From Leptospira licerasiae serovar Varillal str. VAR 010 (GTDB taxonomy: Bacteria > Spirochaetota > Leptospiria > Leptospirales > Leptospiraceae), in contig NZ_AHOO02000007.1 in NCBI RefSeq assembly GCF_000244755.1, positions 39,187 through 103,186 of the forward strand: DNA of 64,000 bases, in the 5' to 3' direction. Made by a program: the position numbers and the translations under genes. Under the pieces are notes generated by a model. That model had not been told where the DNA came from. It worked only from the letters and a program-made list of their open reading frames with translations, and did no database searches. Shown here in pieces: positions 24,403-33,061 of this stretch. Every line of letters starts with the position of its first letter. The stretch's first letter is position 1.

Positions 24403-25898
24403 TGGGAAAGGTCTTCGATTTTTCTCTATTTGGAGTCGGCTCCAAAATCCGATTCGGAAGACGAGGAGCACAATTAAAATATAATTCTTCATCTATAGAA
24501 GTCAGAAACCCGGATGATTCTGATTTCGCTACCTTGAAAGTTGCGTCACCTTCGGACAATAAAGATGCAGTAAATCTTGAATATTTACGAAGCGAAGTTT
24601 TAGCAAATTGGAATGTTCCTGTTCAGAACATTTCCGAACTACAAGCTATACCAGCGAATAACAGAAATGATAAACAAATTCGAGAAGTAGAAGACGAACT
24701 CGCGTTTTATCAGTTTGATGCACAATCTCTTTTAGTTGTTCCTGATCCAATAGATTCACTTCGAGTAATTAAACCTAATGATCTTTCTACCCCCTCTCCT
24801 GGAAGGTGGATAAAAACCACAGCGAGAGCTCAACAACACTCCATTCTTCTTGGATTAAGTTCCGGAAACGATCATCCACAGTATCAATTGAGATCCGAAA
24901 GAAATGTTCCTCTCGGGTATGTTGGCCTTTCTTCCGATCCAGAGAATCCAGGTATTGAAATTATTTCAGTCAACGGAAGTACAATTACTTCGAAGATAAG
25001 ATCGTTAGCAACTGCAGTAAGGCAATGGTTTTTACCAGATAAGGCAGGTACTTTAGCAACGGACGATCCATTTGTTGGAGCCTCCGAATCTAGTCCAGGA
25101 GAGAAAGGACTTGTTCCTACTCCAATTGCGGGAGAACAGGAACATTTTCTTTCGGGTGATGGGACTTGGAGAGAAAACTTCGGCTCTCTAAAAAATACTC
25201 AAGTAAAAACTTCCGACTACGCAGCTTCTAAATATGAAAGAGTTCTTGCCGAAGTGACTAATGGTGGGTTTTCGATAACCTTACCTTCCTCTCCAAAAAA
25301 TAATTCGGTCATTGGAATATTAGATATTGCGAACCTTTCCGAAACAAATCCGATCACTCTATTAAGAAATGGAAATAAAATCCAAGGATTCGAAGAGGAT
25401 TGGCAACTGGATTTAAACGGTGGATACTGGGAGTTAACTTACTCAGAGTCCCAAGCTTCCTGGTTCTTTTTAGAAACACCAGCTTATAACAACTTAAATT
25501 CGGGTACAAGTGTAAGTGATTCCCCTTTGTTTACGGAAATATCGGTTGCTCCTTCTGCTCGATCCGTAAAGCAATATACCGAAACAAAAATCCTGGATCT
25601 TCTCCAAACAATATTTCTTTGGGTTGGAATTTCGAATGGAGTAGGACAAGCACCGACGGGAACCATTCCTCAAAAATCTTGGTTCGAAGGCATAACCGAT
25701 ATAACTGGAACTTGCATTCTAAATACTCCTTTAGGATCAAACATCCTTAATATTTCCGCATGGATTGAAGATGGTCTTGGAAATTGGTCTATAGCAAGAA
25801 ATCAAAGCTTCGATAATTCTGGAACGATTACTATAGGAATCACAGACGATCCTATTTTTCAAGAAAAGTTTATCAGGGTTTTCGTGTGGCATAAATGA
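24402..25898 (+). CDS. Tail fibre protein
   Basis: 498 residues with the alternating low-complexity and beta stretches of a phage fibre. The N-terminal part ('AVNLEYLRSEV', 'FYQFDAQSL', 'LGLSSGNDHPQYQLRSER') has fibre repeats and a neck; the C-terminal half is Gly/Asn/Ser-rich. It may pair with the next gene as a co-fibre, since stop and start overlap by 4 nt. Receptor specificity is unknown. Confidence 0.7.
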   Translation: MGKVFDFSLFGVGSKIRFGRRGAQLKYNSSSIEVRNPDDSDFATLKVASPSDNKDAVNLEYLRSEVLANWNVPVQNISELQAIPANNRNDKQIREVEDELAFYQFDAQSLLVVPDPIDSLRVIKPNDLSTPSPGRWIKTTARAQQHSILLGLSSGNDHPQYQLRSERNVPLGYVGLSSDPENPGIEIISVNGSTITSKIRSLATAVRQWFLPDKAGTLATDDPFVGASESSPGEKGLVPTPIAGEQEHFLSGDGTWRENFGSLKNTQVKTSDYAASKYERVLAEVTNGGFSITLPSSPKNNSVIGILDIANLSETNPITLLRNGNKIQGFEEDWQLDLNGGYWELTYSESQASWFFLETPAYNNLNSGTSVSDSPLFTEISVAPSARSVKQYTETKILDLLQTIFLWVGISNGVGQAPTGTIPQKSWFEGITDITGTCILNTPLGSNILNISAWIEDGLGNWSIARNQSFDNSGTITIGITDDPIFQEKFIRVFVWHK

Positions 25899-26983
25899 AG
25901 TCCTATAGAATTGATTTTTTAAAAGAGAATTCAATCCGCGAGTATGTGGATAATCAAATAGAGCAAGAAGCGTCCAATAGAGAAGTTGCCGAATCGAATC
26001 TTAATTCAAGAATTCAAATATTAGAAACTGATCTGCCGAACAAAATCAATAACACAGAAAAAGGGATCCCCGGAGGAATCGCAACACTCGATTTAGATGG
26101 TTTACTCTTTGAAAGTCAAAGACCGAATGCTTCGACTATAGGAGATCTTGGACTTTTCGTTTACCAACCGGGCGGTGTGGCAAGTGGGAATATATTTACA
26201 AGTTTCACAGCCTTATATTCCACCGTTTCTGGATCTTTAAAGAAATTGCCAAAGACAATCTTTTTTGATTCTAGCTTCTTGTCGAATGGAGAAAGGTTTT
26301 TAATTCCGGATGGAAACTATGAATTTAATTTAGAAACAATATTTCGATGCGACAAAGGTTCTCTAACTAAAAATAACGGCATAGATTTGAGATCGAACCA
26401 GATCCTTTTTACGGAACTTCCTTCTTTCGAAGATTGTATTTTGGATGTAATCGGTCGTACTACACCTTTAATCACAAAAGAAATCGCTTTTATTTTTGCT
26501 AGGATAAAAAATTGCCAATTCGTTTGGGACGGATCTACTTCCTGTTCTTTCATTTCTTTTTCCAAGGACCTTTCTGCCCCGATCTCCTTAGCCAGGATTG
26601 AAATTTCAAATTTATCTAATACTTATGATTCTGATTTTTCACTTTTAGAAATATTCCCTGGTATTTCCGTTTATATCGATTGTTTGAACGACACTTTAAT
26701 TCAAGGACAGTTTGCTAAACCGGGAGGTGGTGGAGTAGGGGGATATTTGATTTTTCAACCGGACGCGAGTTCCTTTGTTGAACCGAGCTCAGTGGGATTA
26801 TATGGCTCGAATGCTGATATATTTAGAAAATCCCTTCGGTCCCCGAATTTTGATACTGGTCTTGATAATAGTGCTACAAGTGGATCTGCAGCAGGACTAC
26901 CTTCTTTGCCAGCAGGTTATATGAGGATTAAATTTCAGAATTCAGACCTTTTAATACCAGTATATAATATAGATAGTCCATAA
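25895..26983 (+). CDS. Second fibre or fibre-tip protein
   Basis: 362 residues overlapping the preceding fibre by 4 nt. The first 80 residues are helical ('IEQEASNREVAESNLNSRIQILE') like a trimeric fibre stalk; the remainder is beta-rich with a right-handed-helix-like central stretch ('FDSSFLSNGERFLIPDGNYEFNLETIF'). Ends near the convergent portal. A tip or spike-like receptor binder is likely. Confidence 0.65.
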   Translation: MKSYRIDFLKENSIREYVDNQIEQEASNREVAESNLNSRIQILETDLPNKINNTEKGIPGGIATLDLDGLLFESQRPNASTIGDLGLFVYQPGGVASGNIFTSFTALYSTVSGSLKKLPKTIFFDSSFLSNGERFLIPDGNYEFNLETIFRCDKGSLTKNNGIDLRSNQILFTELPSFEDCILDVIGRTTPLITKEIAFIFARIKNCQFVWDGSTSCSFISFSKDLSAPISLARIEISNLSNTYDSDFSLLEIFPGISVYIDCLNDTLIQGQFAKPGGGGVGGYLIFQPDASSFVEPSSVGLYGSNADIFRKSLRSPNFDTGLDNSATSGSAAGLPSLPAGYMRIKFQNSDLLIPVYNIDSP

Positions 26984-26989
26984 TAACGT

Positions 26990-28618
26990 TCAAAAAGTTA
27001 AATCATAGTCTGGTTCCATATCGAAATCTTCCTCTTTAGTATTGTAGTTTTCCTCTTCCGAAGGATATTCACCGTTTTCTCCGAACTCTTCTTCTCCAGA
27101 GTTTGAATTCATTTCGCTTTGTGCTTTTATTTGTCCAAAATACTGCTGGTATGTTGGATTTAGAATGAGAGCTCCGGACATTTTGTATTGTTCAGGATCG
27201 ACTCCGTATAAGTCTGCTAAAGTATCCCCGATTAGAGGTAGGTCGTTAGCTCTTCGAATCTCATCGATTAATTTTATATTAGTTACTTCTTCTTTCCAGC
27301 GCGCAATTTTGTCTTTTTCATCCTCGGGGTCTTTTCCAGCGAATTCAGGTACGATTCCTGGAAAAACATCGTTTCTAAATTCTTTTATATTTCCAAGGGT
27401 GTGTTCGAAAGAAGTTAATAGTGCTTTTTCTGATCTAGAAATTGACATTTTGATTTTGTCTTTTGGATTGGCTTCCGAAATACCTGGAGAATTGATTAAA
27501 TGCAAACCTACTTCTGCAGCATCCATTCCGTGACCCATAAGTACAAACGAAACTAGCCACTGAATAAAATCTTTAAAGACCATATCATTAGGAAGATTTA
27601 ATGGTGTCCAAGATACTTCTCCAGCCGAAGTTCCAAGAATCGGAATTTTATGGGAGTCATCCATTCCTGATATCATTTCTTGCCACTGAAGTTCTAACGA
27701 TTCAATTGTTTCCGGAGATAGATCCCCGAGAACCGAAAGAAACCCAGCAGGTGGTTGTCTTGTGAATCTATCTCTATTAAATTTTAAAGTATTAATAACT
27801 CCTGTAAGATCAAGCATACAGGCTTCGAGAGGTGAGAACCCGAAACCCCGCATCTGAACATCCGAGATATGATTTTTATGATTCCATAATAGATCCGAAG
27901 AAGTGAAAGTTTCGACTACGGTGTTTTCGATCATTTGAACGAAAGCCACCGATTTATCTCCCCTGTATCCTAATTTGGGATCCACAGGGTAAATCGTCGC
28001 GGGATCTAAGTAGCGGATTTCAACAAGTTTACCTAATGCGTTTCGAATTAACCAAAATGCGGTTGAGTCAAGGGTGAGAGTATCCCTTATCATCATTTCG
28101 AAAACTGGGAAAAAATGATCTCGGTTATTCCACCCATCAACCAAGTCGCCCATTCGTTCGAACCATTTGCCACAGGCTTTCATTCGCTCTAAAACTTCGT
28201 CTGTGACCTCTTCGTCCTCATCTTCCATGCGAAACCAGAGACCTTCTTTCTTTGAGATTCGAGCGAATCTAGAAAGCCCATCTACTCGAACAGTATGGAT
28301 CGCAGATATGATCGAAGTTCCGTAAGAAGCGTTACGCAAAATTTCGTAGGGAATTCTCCAGATAGGTCGGAGTAATACTCCTTCTTGAATATTTTGGTAC
28401 TGTTGGTAAGTGTACGTGGGATTTTTTGAAAGTCTACCTGCGACTGATTCGGTATTTACCGAATTAAAAAAGGATTTTGCTAGATGAAGTAACCTTTCGT
28501 TGATTATACTTGGTTGAATATTGTTTGCAGAAGAAGTTTGTTTAGGGTTTGAGAGCCTAAGTCGTTTTTCTAAATTCTTTTGATAATCTTTTCCACGTGG
28601 CCGTCCTGGATTTCCCAT
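26990..28618 (-). CDS. Portal protein
   Basis: 542 residues. Portal signatures: 'GRLSKNPTYTYQQYQNIQEGVLLRPIWRIPYEILRNAS', 'PIFRVRISTWRE'-like clip area 'GLWFRMEDEDEE', the wing/crown 'DVQMRGFGFSPLEACMLDLTGVINTLKFNRDRFTRQPPAGFLSV' and 'EEVTNIKLIDEIRRANDLPLI'. It forms the 12-mer DNA entry vertex. Unusually it is on the minus strand, while the capsid, protease and adaptor genes are on the plus strand, and no terminase is beside it. The end is highly acidic. Confidence 0.85.
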   Translation of the reverse strand: MGNPGRPRGKDYQKNLEKRLRLSNPKQTSSANNIQPSIINERLLHLAKSFFNSVNTESVAGRLSKNPTYTYQQYQNIQEGVLLRPIWRIPYEILRNASYGTSIISAIHTVRVDGLSRFARISKKEGLWFRMEDEDEEVTDEVLERMKACGKWFERMGDLVDGWNNRDHFFPVFEMMIRDTLTLDSTAFWLIRNALGKLVEIRYLDPATIYPVDPKLGYRGDKSVAFVQMIENTVVETFTSSDLLWNHKNHISDVQMRGFGFSPLEACMLDLTGVINTLKFNRDRFTRQPPAGFLSVLGDLSPETIESLELQWQEMISGMDDSHKIPILGTSAGEVSWTPLNLPNDMVFKDFIQWLVSFVLMGHGMDAAEVGLHLINSPGISEANPKDKIKMSISRSEKALLTSFEHTLGNIKEFRNDVFPGIVPEFAGKDPEDEKDKIARWKEEVTNIKLIDEIRRANDLPLIGDTLADLYGVDPEQYKMSGALILNPTYQQYFGQIKAQSEMNSNSGEEEFGENGEYPSEEENYNTKEEDFDMEPDYDLTF

Positions 28619-28699
28619 CCCGACATTCTTTCAAAGATCTAGTATATCTGAGGTTTTTTCCGGATTTTTCCGCAGGGAAAAACCAATTTGAATAAAGGA

Positions 28700-28741
28700 G
28701 AATATCGGAGAAAGGTAAAGTTACCTTTTCTTCCGATATTC
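28700..28741. repeat. Long imperfect inverted repeat between portal and adaptor genes
   Basis: Arms GAATATCGGAGAAAGGTAA and TTACCTTTTCTTCCGATATTC around an AG loop, nearly perfect over about 19 nt. It contains the CCGATA element of the plus-strand gene (28733-28738, 27 nt before the ATG at 28766) and its mirror TATCGG for the minus strand. It may act as a hairpin in RNA or as a two-sided operator. Confidence 0.6.
28733..28738 (+). promoter_or_regulatory. CCGATA element before the 98-aa gene
   Basis: CCGATA, 27 nt before the ATG at 28766, inside the long inverted repeat. Confidence 0.5.
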
Positions 28742-28765
28742 CATTGCTTTGTAGACTTCTTTTAA

Positions 28766-29062
28766 ATGAAGTCACTTACGTTTCAGGATCTAGCCCGTCT
28801 TCAACTTCAAAATCAATTTAATATTTTAGGAACAGAAGAATTAAAAGATCCGAAAAAACTATATTTTATTACTGCAATTCACGCAAGCGGCCCTTGGACA
28901 ATTCAGGGGAAGACTTTAAATCAAGATCCAAAGTTCCGTCCGTTTGTGAAAAATGGAAGCGGGCCTATCCAATTTCTTTTTCCGTTATGCTTGGAAGAAG
29001 CGACATTTTCAGGGGCTATTGAGGTAACTGGATTCTTCATTCCCTCAACTCCGATGACATGA
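28766..29062 (+). CDS. Small beta-rich virion protein
   Basis: 98 residues; 'LYFITAIHASGPWTIQGKTL' and 'IQFLFPLCLEEATFSGAIEVTGFFI' are amphipathic strands. It precedes the adaptor genes and overlaps the next by 4 nt. Head-decoration or head-completion proteins of this size are common here; there is no motif to prove it. Confidence 0.5.
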   Translation: MKSLTFQDLARLQLQNQFNILGTEELKDPKKLYFITAIHASGPWTIQGKTLNQDPKFRPFVKNGSGPIQFLFPLCLEEATFSGAIEVTGFFIPSTPMT

Positions 29063-29544
29063 ACGCAAATCCTCAAAAAGGTTCCGCGTCTCATAGTGGA
29101 TTAATCGCAAAGAAAATTCCGGATTCTTTGGGAAGAAATATTACACATTGGGTTAAACCGGGACAAGATATTCATACACCTAGAGAAAGAAAGATCCAGC
29201 AAGCAAAGCAGGATCGGAATAGAATTCAGCATAATGTAAAGAAAGATCCGAAAGTAGAAGCTCAAATAAAGGAAATGACTGAACGCCACCTTCAATTCGA
29301 AAAAGAAGCTAAAGAACAAAGAAAATCCTATGGCTCAGGTCCGAAAATTCCAAAGCCTGGAATGATTATGAGAGTATATGCAAAAGGAAAAGTGAATGTA
29401 GGAGGAATGCTTGCAAAAGTAAAAGAAATTGCATCCGACGGGAAAACGATAGTTTGTGAGTTTACTTCTGGAAAATCTTATTCACTGCCTTTAGAACATT
29501 TAGAATTCGCTAAATCCCAAATTGCCCTTCCGATTATTCAATAA
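29059..29544 (+). CDS. Phage protein with a C-terminal small beta-barrel
   Basis: 161 residues. Residues 1-95 are highly charged and helical; the last 65 ('IPKPGMIMRVYAKGKVNVGGMLAKVKEIASDGKTIVCEF') look like an SH3-like barrel. Coupled to the preceding gene. Role unknown; its position suggests head-tail joining. Confidence 0.5.
   Translation: MNANPQKGSASHSGLIAKKIPDSLGRNITHWVKPGQDIHTPRERKIQQAKQDRNRIQHNVKKDPKVEAQIKEMTERHLQFEKEAKEQRKSYGSGPKIPKPGMIMRVYAKGKVNVGGMLAKVKEIASDGKTIVCEFTSGKSYSLPLEHLEFAKSQIALPIIQ
29530..29535 (+). promoter_or_regulatory. CCGATT element before the adaptor gene
   Basis: CCGATT, 25 nt before the ATG at 29561, partly inside the stop end of the preceding gene. Confidence 0.45.
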
Positions 29545-29560
29545 ATCTTAAATTCTTTGG

Positions 29561-30502
29561 ATGGCATTTGGCTTTTCCGGTGATTTAAACAACCAATCCG
29601 AAGACTATAATTACCATGACTTAGGGCTTCGTGTTTATCCGGAAAGAGCCTTATATCCAAATTCACCACCTCCGGAGTGGGGTTGTTTAATCCATCCGGA
29701 TGAATTCCGGCGTATCATGTTCTTTGGGAATGAGCCCCTTATTTCGACAAGGGGATCCCAAATTGAAGATTTTCAACTCAAGAACTGGATCGATTTAACC
29801 GTTCGAGCATTTTCGCAAGAAATAGAATGGGATATTTATCCTAGGCTTTGGCGACACAGACCTCTCCCTAATGAAAGGGGTAGATATGATCTTTCTTCTA
29901 ACGGAGAAATCGAATCCTATGCAGAATGGGAAGATTTATACGATTACGATTCTACCAAGGCAAATTACTTCCAAGTAAAACTTAGAAGAAAGCCCCTTTG
30001 TCGTCTTCATAAATGGGATCTTACATTTCCTTGGACTGGTTCAACTTTAATCGATCTCAAAGATCGAGCGGTTCCAAATTATAAGACTGGGATTTTGCGC
30101 GCAGTTTTTACACGGGTCCCTTGGTCGAATTTAGCTCCGCCAATTACTGGAATCCAAGCTTGGAGAGGAATTCAACAAGGAACAAATTCCACACCAGGTG
30201 CTTACAGAATCGATTATACAACTGGATACGATCACGCATCCCGTGTTCCAGCAGAATTAAAAGAACAAATTCTTAAACTCTTTTGTATAAGCGTAATGTC
30301 AAGCTTCGGGGAAGGAGTCATTGGAGGAGTAGCGAACTATTCTATTTCAGTTGGAGTTATTTCTGAAAGTCTTGGAACATCGATGAGTGCAACATCTTCT
30401 CTGTTTGGCGCAAGAATTATGCAGATGACAAACGAACTAAAGGAATGGTGGAAAAGGAGTAAACATCGCTATTCTCAAATTCACTTAGGAGCTCTCGGGT
30501 AA
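29561..30502 (+). CDS. Head-tail adaptor/neck-like protein
   Basis: 313 residues. The C-terminal third reads 'GAYRIDYTTGYDHASRVPAELKEQILKLFCISVMSSFGEGVIGG', 'SISVGVISESLGTSMSATSSLFGARIMQM', which I recognise as a widespread conserved myophage family near portals. The Gly-rich stretch and the amphipathic helix suit a neck ring. Function is inferred from position after the head genes. Confidence 0.6.
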   Translation: MAFGFSGDLNNQSEDYNYHDLGLRVYPERALYPNSPPPEWGCLIHPDEFRRIMFFGNEPLISTRGSQIEDFQLKNWIDLTVRAFSQEIEWDIYPRLWRHRPLPNERGRYDLSSNGEIESYAEWEDLYDYDSTKANYFQVKLRRKPLCRLHKWDLTFPWTGSTLIDLKDRAVPNYKTGILRAVFTRVPWSNLAPPITGIQAWRGIQQGTNSTPGAYRIDYTTGYDHASRVPAELKEQILKLFCISVMSSFGEGVIGGVANYSISVGVISESLGTSMSATSSLFGARIMQMTNELKEWWKRSKHRYSQIHLGALG

Positions 30503-30510
30503 GAGTCTCA

Positions 30511-30516
30511 CCGATA
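30511..30516 (+). promoter_or_regulatory. CCGATA element before the lysis cassette
   Basis: CCGATA, 30 nt before the ATG at 30547; first gene of the lysis group. Confidence 0.45.
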
Positions 30517-30546
30517 TTCTAAAGTCCATGCAAATATTTAAAAAGC

Positions 30547-31191
30547 ATGGAAGACAAAGTTTTTCTAAAGGCTTTGAAAAAAGTAAGCACAGAACTCTAC
30601 GGAGTTAGCTTCGATAAAGAAGCGGTTTTAATCGGGCAGCGTGGTATTTCAATTAAAGACGGAATTGTATCTCTAAACGATGATAAGTTCGATCAATTTA
30701 ACGACATTCTATTTAACATCGATAAGGGCGGAGACTCCTTCGATTGCCGAGTTGTGACTATGGACCCCGGTAGGGTATCCAAATCAGTACTGCAATCGTA
30801 TGGTATTACCAAAGGAGAAGCAAGGGTAGAACCCGGAATCTACAGAGTTAAAATTGGCACTCACCGGGGTCACATAGCTTTTAACCAAGATTCGGATATA
30901 ATTGTTCGTAGAGATGCTAACGGAGATTACATTTGGGACGAAAAAGATCCAGTAGAGAAAGGAAGGTTTGCGATCAATATCCATGCCCAAGGAGTGGGAA
31001 AAGATTTTGTAAGTCAGTCTTCTTTAGGATGCACAGTAACTAAAGCCACTTGGACCGAACCTGGGTGGTTAGATTTTATTTCTCACATGCAATTTTGTGA
31101 GAAGATGGCTCGTAAAGAGAATCCTTTGTTCTCTGGATTTATCTATATAGTTCTCAACCAAGATATTGCGAAGAACATTTTAGGAGTATAA
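30547..31191 (+). CDS. Putative endolysin with L,D-transpeptidase (YkuD)-like catalytic site
   Basis: 214 residues. The C-terminal half has the YkuD motif shape: 'FAINIHAQG..SQSSLGCT', with H146 and C162 separated by 16 residues and the S-x-G-C at the active site. The N-terminal 90 residues are not recognised. No signal peptide. It is followed by a holin-like and two lipoprotein-like genes, the layout of a lysis cassette; the LDT-fold enzymes used by phages cleave peptidoglycan rather than build it. Alternatives are a tail-associated muralytic enzyme or a host LDT. Confidence 0.6.
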   Translation: MEDKVFLKALKKVSTELYGVSFDKEAVLIGQRGISIKDGIVSLNDDKFDQFNDILFNIDKGGDSFDCRVVTMDPGRVSKSVLQSYGITKGEARVEPGIYRVKIGTHRGHIAFNQDSDIIVRRDANGDYIWDEKDPVEKGRFAINIHAQGVGKDFVSQSSLGCTVTKATWTEPGWLDFISHMQFCEKMARKENPLFSGFIYIVLNQDIAKNILGV

Positions 31192-31195
31192 CAAA

Positions 31196-31534
31196 GTGAA
31201 TACTCCTATAAAAGCAGTAGAACTTTTAGAAATAAATCCCGAGTCAGAGAAAGCCCAAGAATTAAGATCCTCGCTTCAAAACTCTATCGTTGTAACAAAA
31301 AACCCTTGGAGGCATTCGAATAAAACCTTCTTTCTCGGTCTTGCATTCACTATGTACGGTTTCTATCTACTCCGCACGTTCCCAGACGTTTCTGTTTCTG
31401 AAGGTTTTGGAGAAATCAAGTTACACGCTATCCTAACCATTTTCGGCCTCACCTTAATGTCCTGGTTTAAGCTATCTGAGATCATAAAGGTACTTGGGGA
31501 TTTTATTTCAAAGCTTAGAGGGGTAGGGCAATAA
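31196..31534 (+). CDS. Holin-like membrane protein
   Basis: 112 residues from a GTG, 5 nt after the endolysin stop. Two hydrophobic segments are visible ('FFLGLAFTMYGFYLLRTF' and 'LHAILTIFGLTLMSWF'), with a charged N-terminus and tail. Two-TM small proteins directly after a muralytic gene are generally holins (class II-like). Confidence 0.6.
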   Translation: MNTPIKAVELLEINPESEKAQELRSSLQNSIVVTKNPWRHSNKTFFLGLAFTMYGFYLLRTFPDVSVSEGFGEIKLHAILTIFGLTLMSWFKLSEIIKVLGDFISKLRGVGQ

Positions 31535-31571
31535 GTCCTTTCTCAAAAATTAGAAATTATAAGGAGTAAAT

Positions 31572-31757
31572 ATGGATATTAAATCGTTTTCACAGAAAGT
31601 TTTAACTTGGATTCAAGGAAATTGGAAAGTTCTTTTAATCTTCCTCGTAGTTGCACTTAGTTACCTAAGCGGTTGCATAAATGCAGCCCTTTTACAGTCC
31701 CAGGAATGCAAATCCTCCGGGATTATTCAAGATCCAATTCATTTTTCTAGAGACTAG
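31572..31757 (+). CDS. Small lipoprotein or one-TM lysis-associated protein
   Basis: 61 residues with an excellent ribosome site (AAGGAG, 6 nt). One hydrophobic helix ends in L-S-G-C, a canonical lipobox, with the mature part only 25 residues long. It could be an outer-membrane spanin (o-spanin) for a Gram-negative-like envelope such as that of spirochaetes. Alternative: a small TM holin regulator. Confidence 0.5.
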   Translation: MDIKSFSQKVLTWIQGNWKVLLIFLVVALSYLSGCINAALLQSQECKSSGIIQDPIHFSRD

Positions 31758-31761
31758 AAAA

Positions 31762-32091
31762 ATGCGAATATTTCTAATTCTACTTTTGCTCTCTCTGCAT
31801 TATAGCTGTGCCTCAGCCAGTGCATCTCTAATGCCTTACGAACCATCAAAACACTGTAAAGGACCGCTCTACCTTCCAAAGGATATTCCCAACGCAAAAG
31901 CAGTTTCGGTGAAGGGTGTTCGAATTATCGAATCAAATAATAGGGACTGCTTGGATTATATCCAAAGGGTTGCAATTAATAACACGGAATATGCAATTAA
32001 AAACAAACCGAATAGCTTTATGGAAGACTTTACTATCTTTTCCTATGGCATTTTATTTTCCCTTTGTTTAGCAATTTTCCTATTCGTTTAG
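31762..32091 (+). CDS. Second lysis-associated lipoprotein (spanin-like)
   Basis: 109 residues from the ATG at 31762, five nt after the previous stop. It has a lipoprotein-type signal peptide ending 'LHYSC' and a C-terminal TM ('GILFSLCLAIFLFV'). A lipid-anchored start plus a TM end would tether outer and inner membranes, as unimolecular spanins do. Together with the preceding gene it completes a lysis cassette. Spanin function is inferred. Confidence 0.55.
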   Translation: MRIFLILLLLSLHYSCASASASLMPYEPSKHCKGPLYLPKDIPNAKAVSVKGVRIIESNNRDCLDYIQRVAINNTEYAIKNKPNSFMEDFTIFSYGILFSLCLAIFLFV

Positions 32092-32099
32092 ATTTGTTT

Positions 32100-32786
32100 T
32101 TATTTCTTTCGTAAGTTATTTTTCTTTTTGATTATGCGACCTTTAATGTATTGTGATATTCGCACCGAATCACACCGGCGACATCGAATTCCAATGTATC
32201 TCGCTTTAAAATTGGCCGGAAATTTATATAGAGTCTTGTAATTGTAGCAATCTTTGCACTTCTTTTCATCCTTTAATACTTTTCGTCCAAAGACTTTAAC
32301 CATTTTTTGTATAGCTTGCTTAAATCTCGGATGGTATCGGTTTGCGGAATCCTTATATTTCGCTTTCTCCATTAAATATCTTCTATACGAAATATTCTTA
32401 GAATTCTTTATAAGTTTCTTTTTCCTTCTTCGTTTAACATGGTAGAAAGTTGAATATTGTGCCGGGTTGCAAGATTTACAAGTATCAAAAAACCCCTCTT
32501 TCTCGTTTAAATATCGAAATTGTCTAAAGGATTTTCTTTGATTGCAGACTCTACATTTGATTTTCTTTTTGAATAGTTGTATTCCGAACATAGAATACGC
32601 CTGTGTATAAGCGCGAAAGGAAGATCCAGAGAACTTTCCATTTTTATTAGTAAAGGTTTTTAATATATATTTAAAGTCATACGAACTGATTCGCGGATCT
32701 CCTTTGCGTATTCGTCTCTTATTAATTGATTCTAGTTTTTTCCTCTCTGCATCGCTTAAATTATTTCTATTTTGCCTCATCGGCAA
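32100..32786 (-). CDS. Zinc-ribbon protein, paralogue A
   Basis: 228 residues, very basic. Three C-x2-C pairs are visible: 'CRVCNQRK', 'CKSC' and 'CKDCYNYK'...'CRRC'. It shares 'F.D/EVCK-x-C' and 'RF/PHQAIQKMVKVFGRKVLKDEKKCKDC' with the protein at 48007-48762, so they are paralogues. Arg/Lys-rich linkers suggest DNA or RNA binding. No nuclease motif (HNH, GIY-YIG) is seen. It is convergent to the lysis genes and the first gene of the non-structural region. Confidence 0.6.
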   Translation of the reverse strand: MPMRQNRNNLSDAERKKLESINKRRIRKGDPRISSYDFKYILKTFTNKNGKFSGSSFRAYTQAYSMFGIQLFKKKIKCRVCNQRKSFRQFRYLNEKEGFFDTCKSCNPAQYSTFYHVKRRRKKKLIKNSKNISYRRYLMEKAKYKDSANRYHPRFKQAIQKMVKVFGRKVLKDEKKCKDCYNYKTLYKFPANFKARYIGIRCRRCDSVRISQYIKGRIIKKKNNLRKK

Positions 32787-33061
32787 CCCTCCTTTAATAA
32801 TTGCGCCTAATCTGTGTTAGTCGCCATATTCGACGGAATATAGTTTTTGTCCAGAGGGAAAAGGAAAAAGGCATTTTTGACAAAGAGCAACGTATTACAT
32901 TCATAATATAGTTTAGTATACTTGGGAACACATAACATTACTATTATCTGATAAACTAACGTGTTATACCGTTCCTTTTATTTTTGAATATGTGCGCTTA
33001 ACTTGCATTTTTTTAATTACTTGGAACCTGCACATATTGAAAATTGGATAAAGGAGCAAGA
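32787..33061 (+). promoter_or_regulatory. Intergenic region with an inverted repeat before the 33062 gene
   Basis: AT-rich, no gene seen. It contains a TTGACA (32877-32882) but the -10 is weak. An inverted repeat AATATGTGC (32987-32995) / GCACATATT (33030-33038) lies 24 nt before the ATG at 33062, and could be an operator. The ribosome site of that gene is AAGGAG at 33051. Confidence 0.4.

Noticed and set aside
28557..28775. A 72-residue minus-strand frame at the portal start
   Set aside because: It overlaps the first 60 nt of the portal in another frame, lacks a ribosome site and its sequence is a mix of unrelated segments over the inverted-repeat region.
31681..31761. Longer upstream start for the second lysis lipoprotein
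   Set aside because: The extension overlaps the preceding gene in another frame and would bury the signal peptide; the ATG at 31762 begins directly at a signal sequence.
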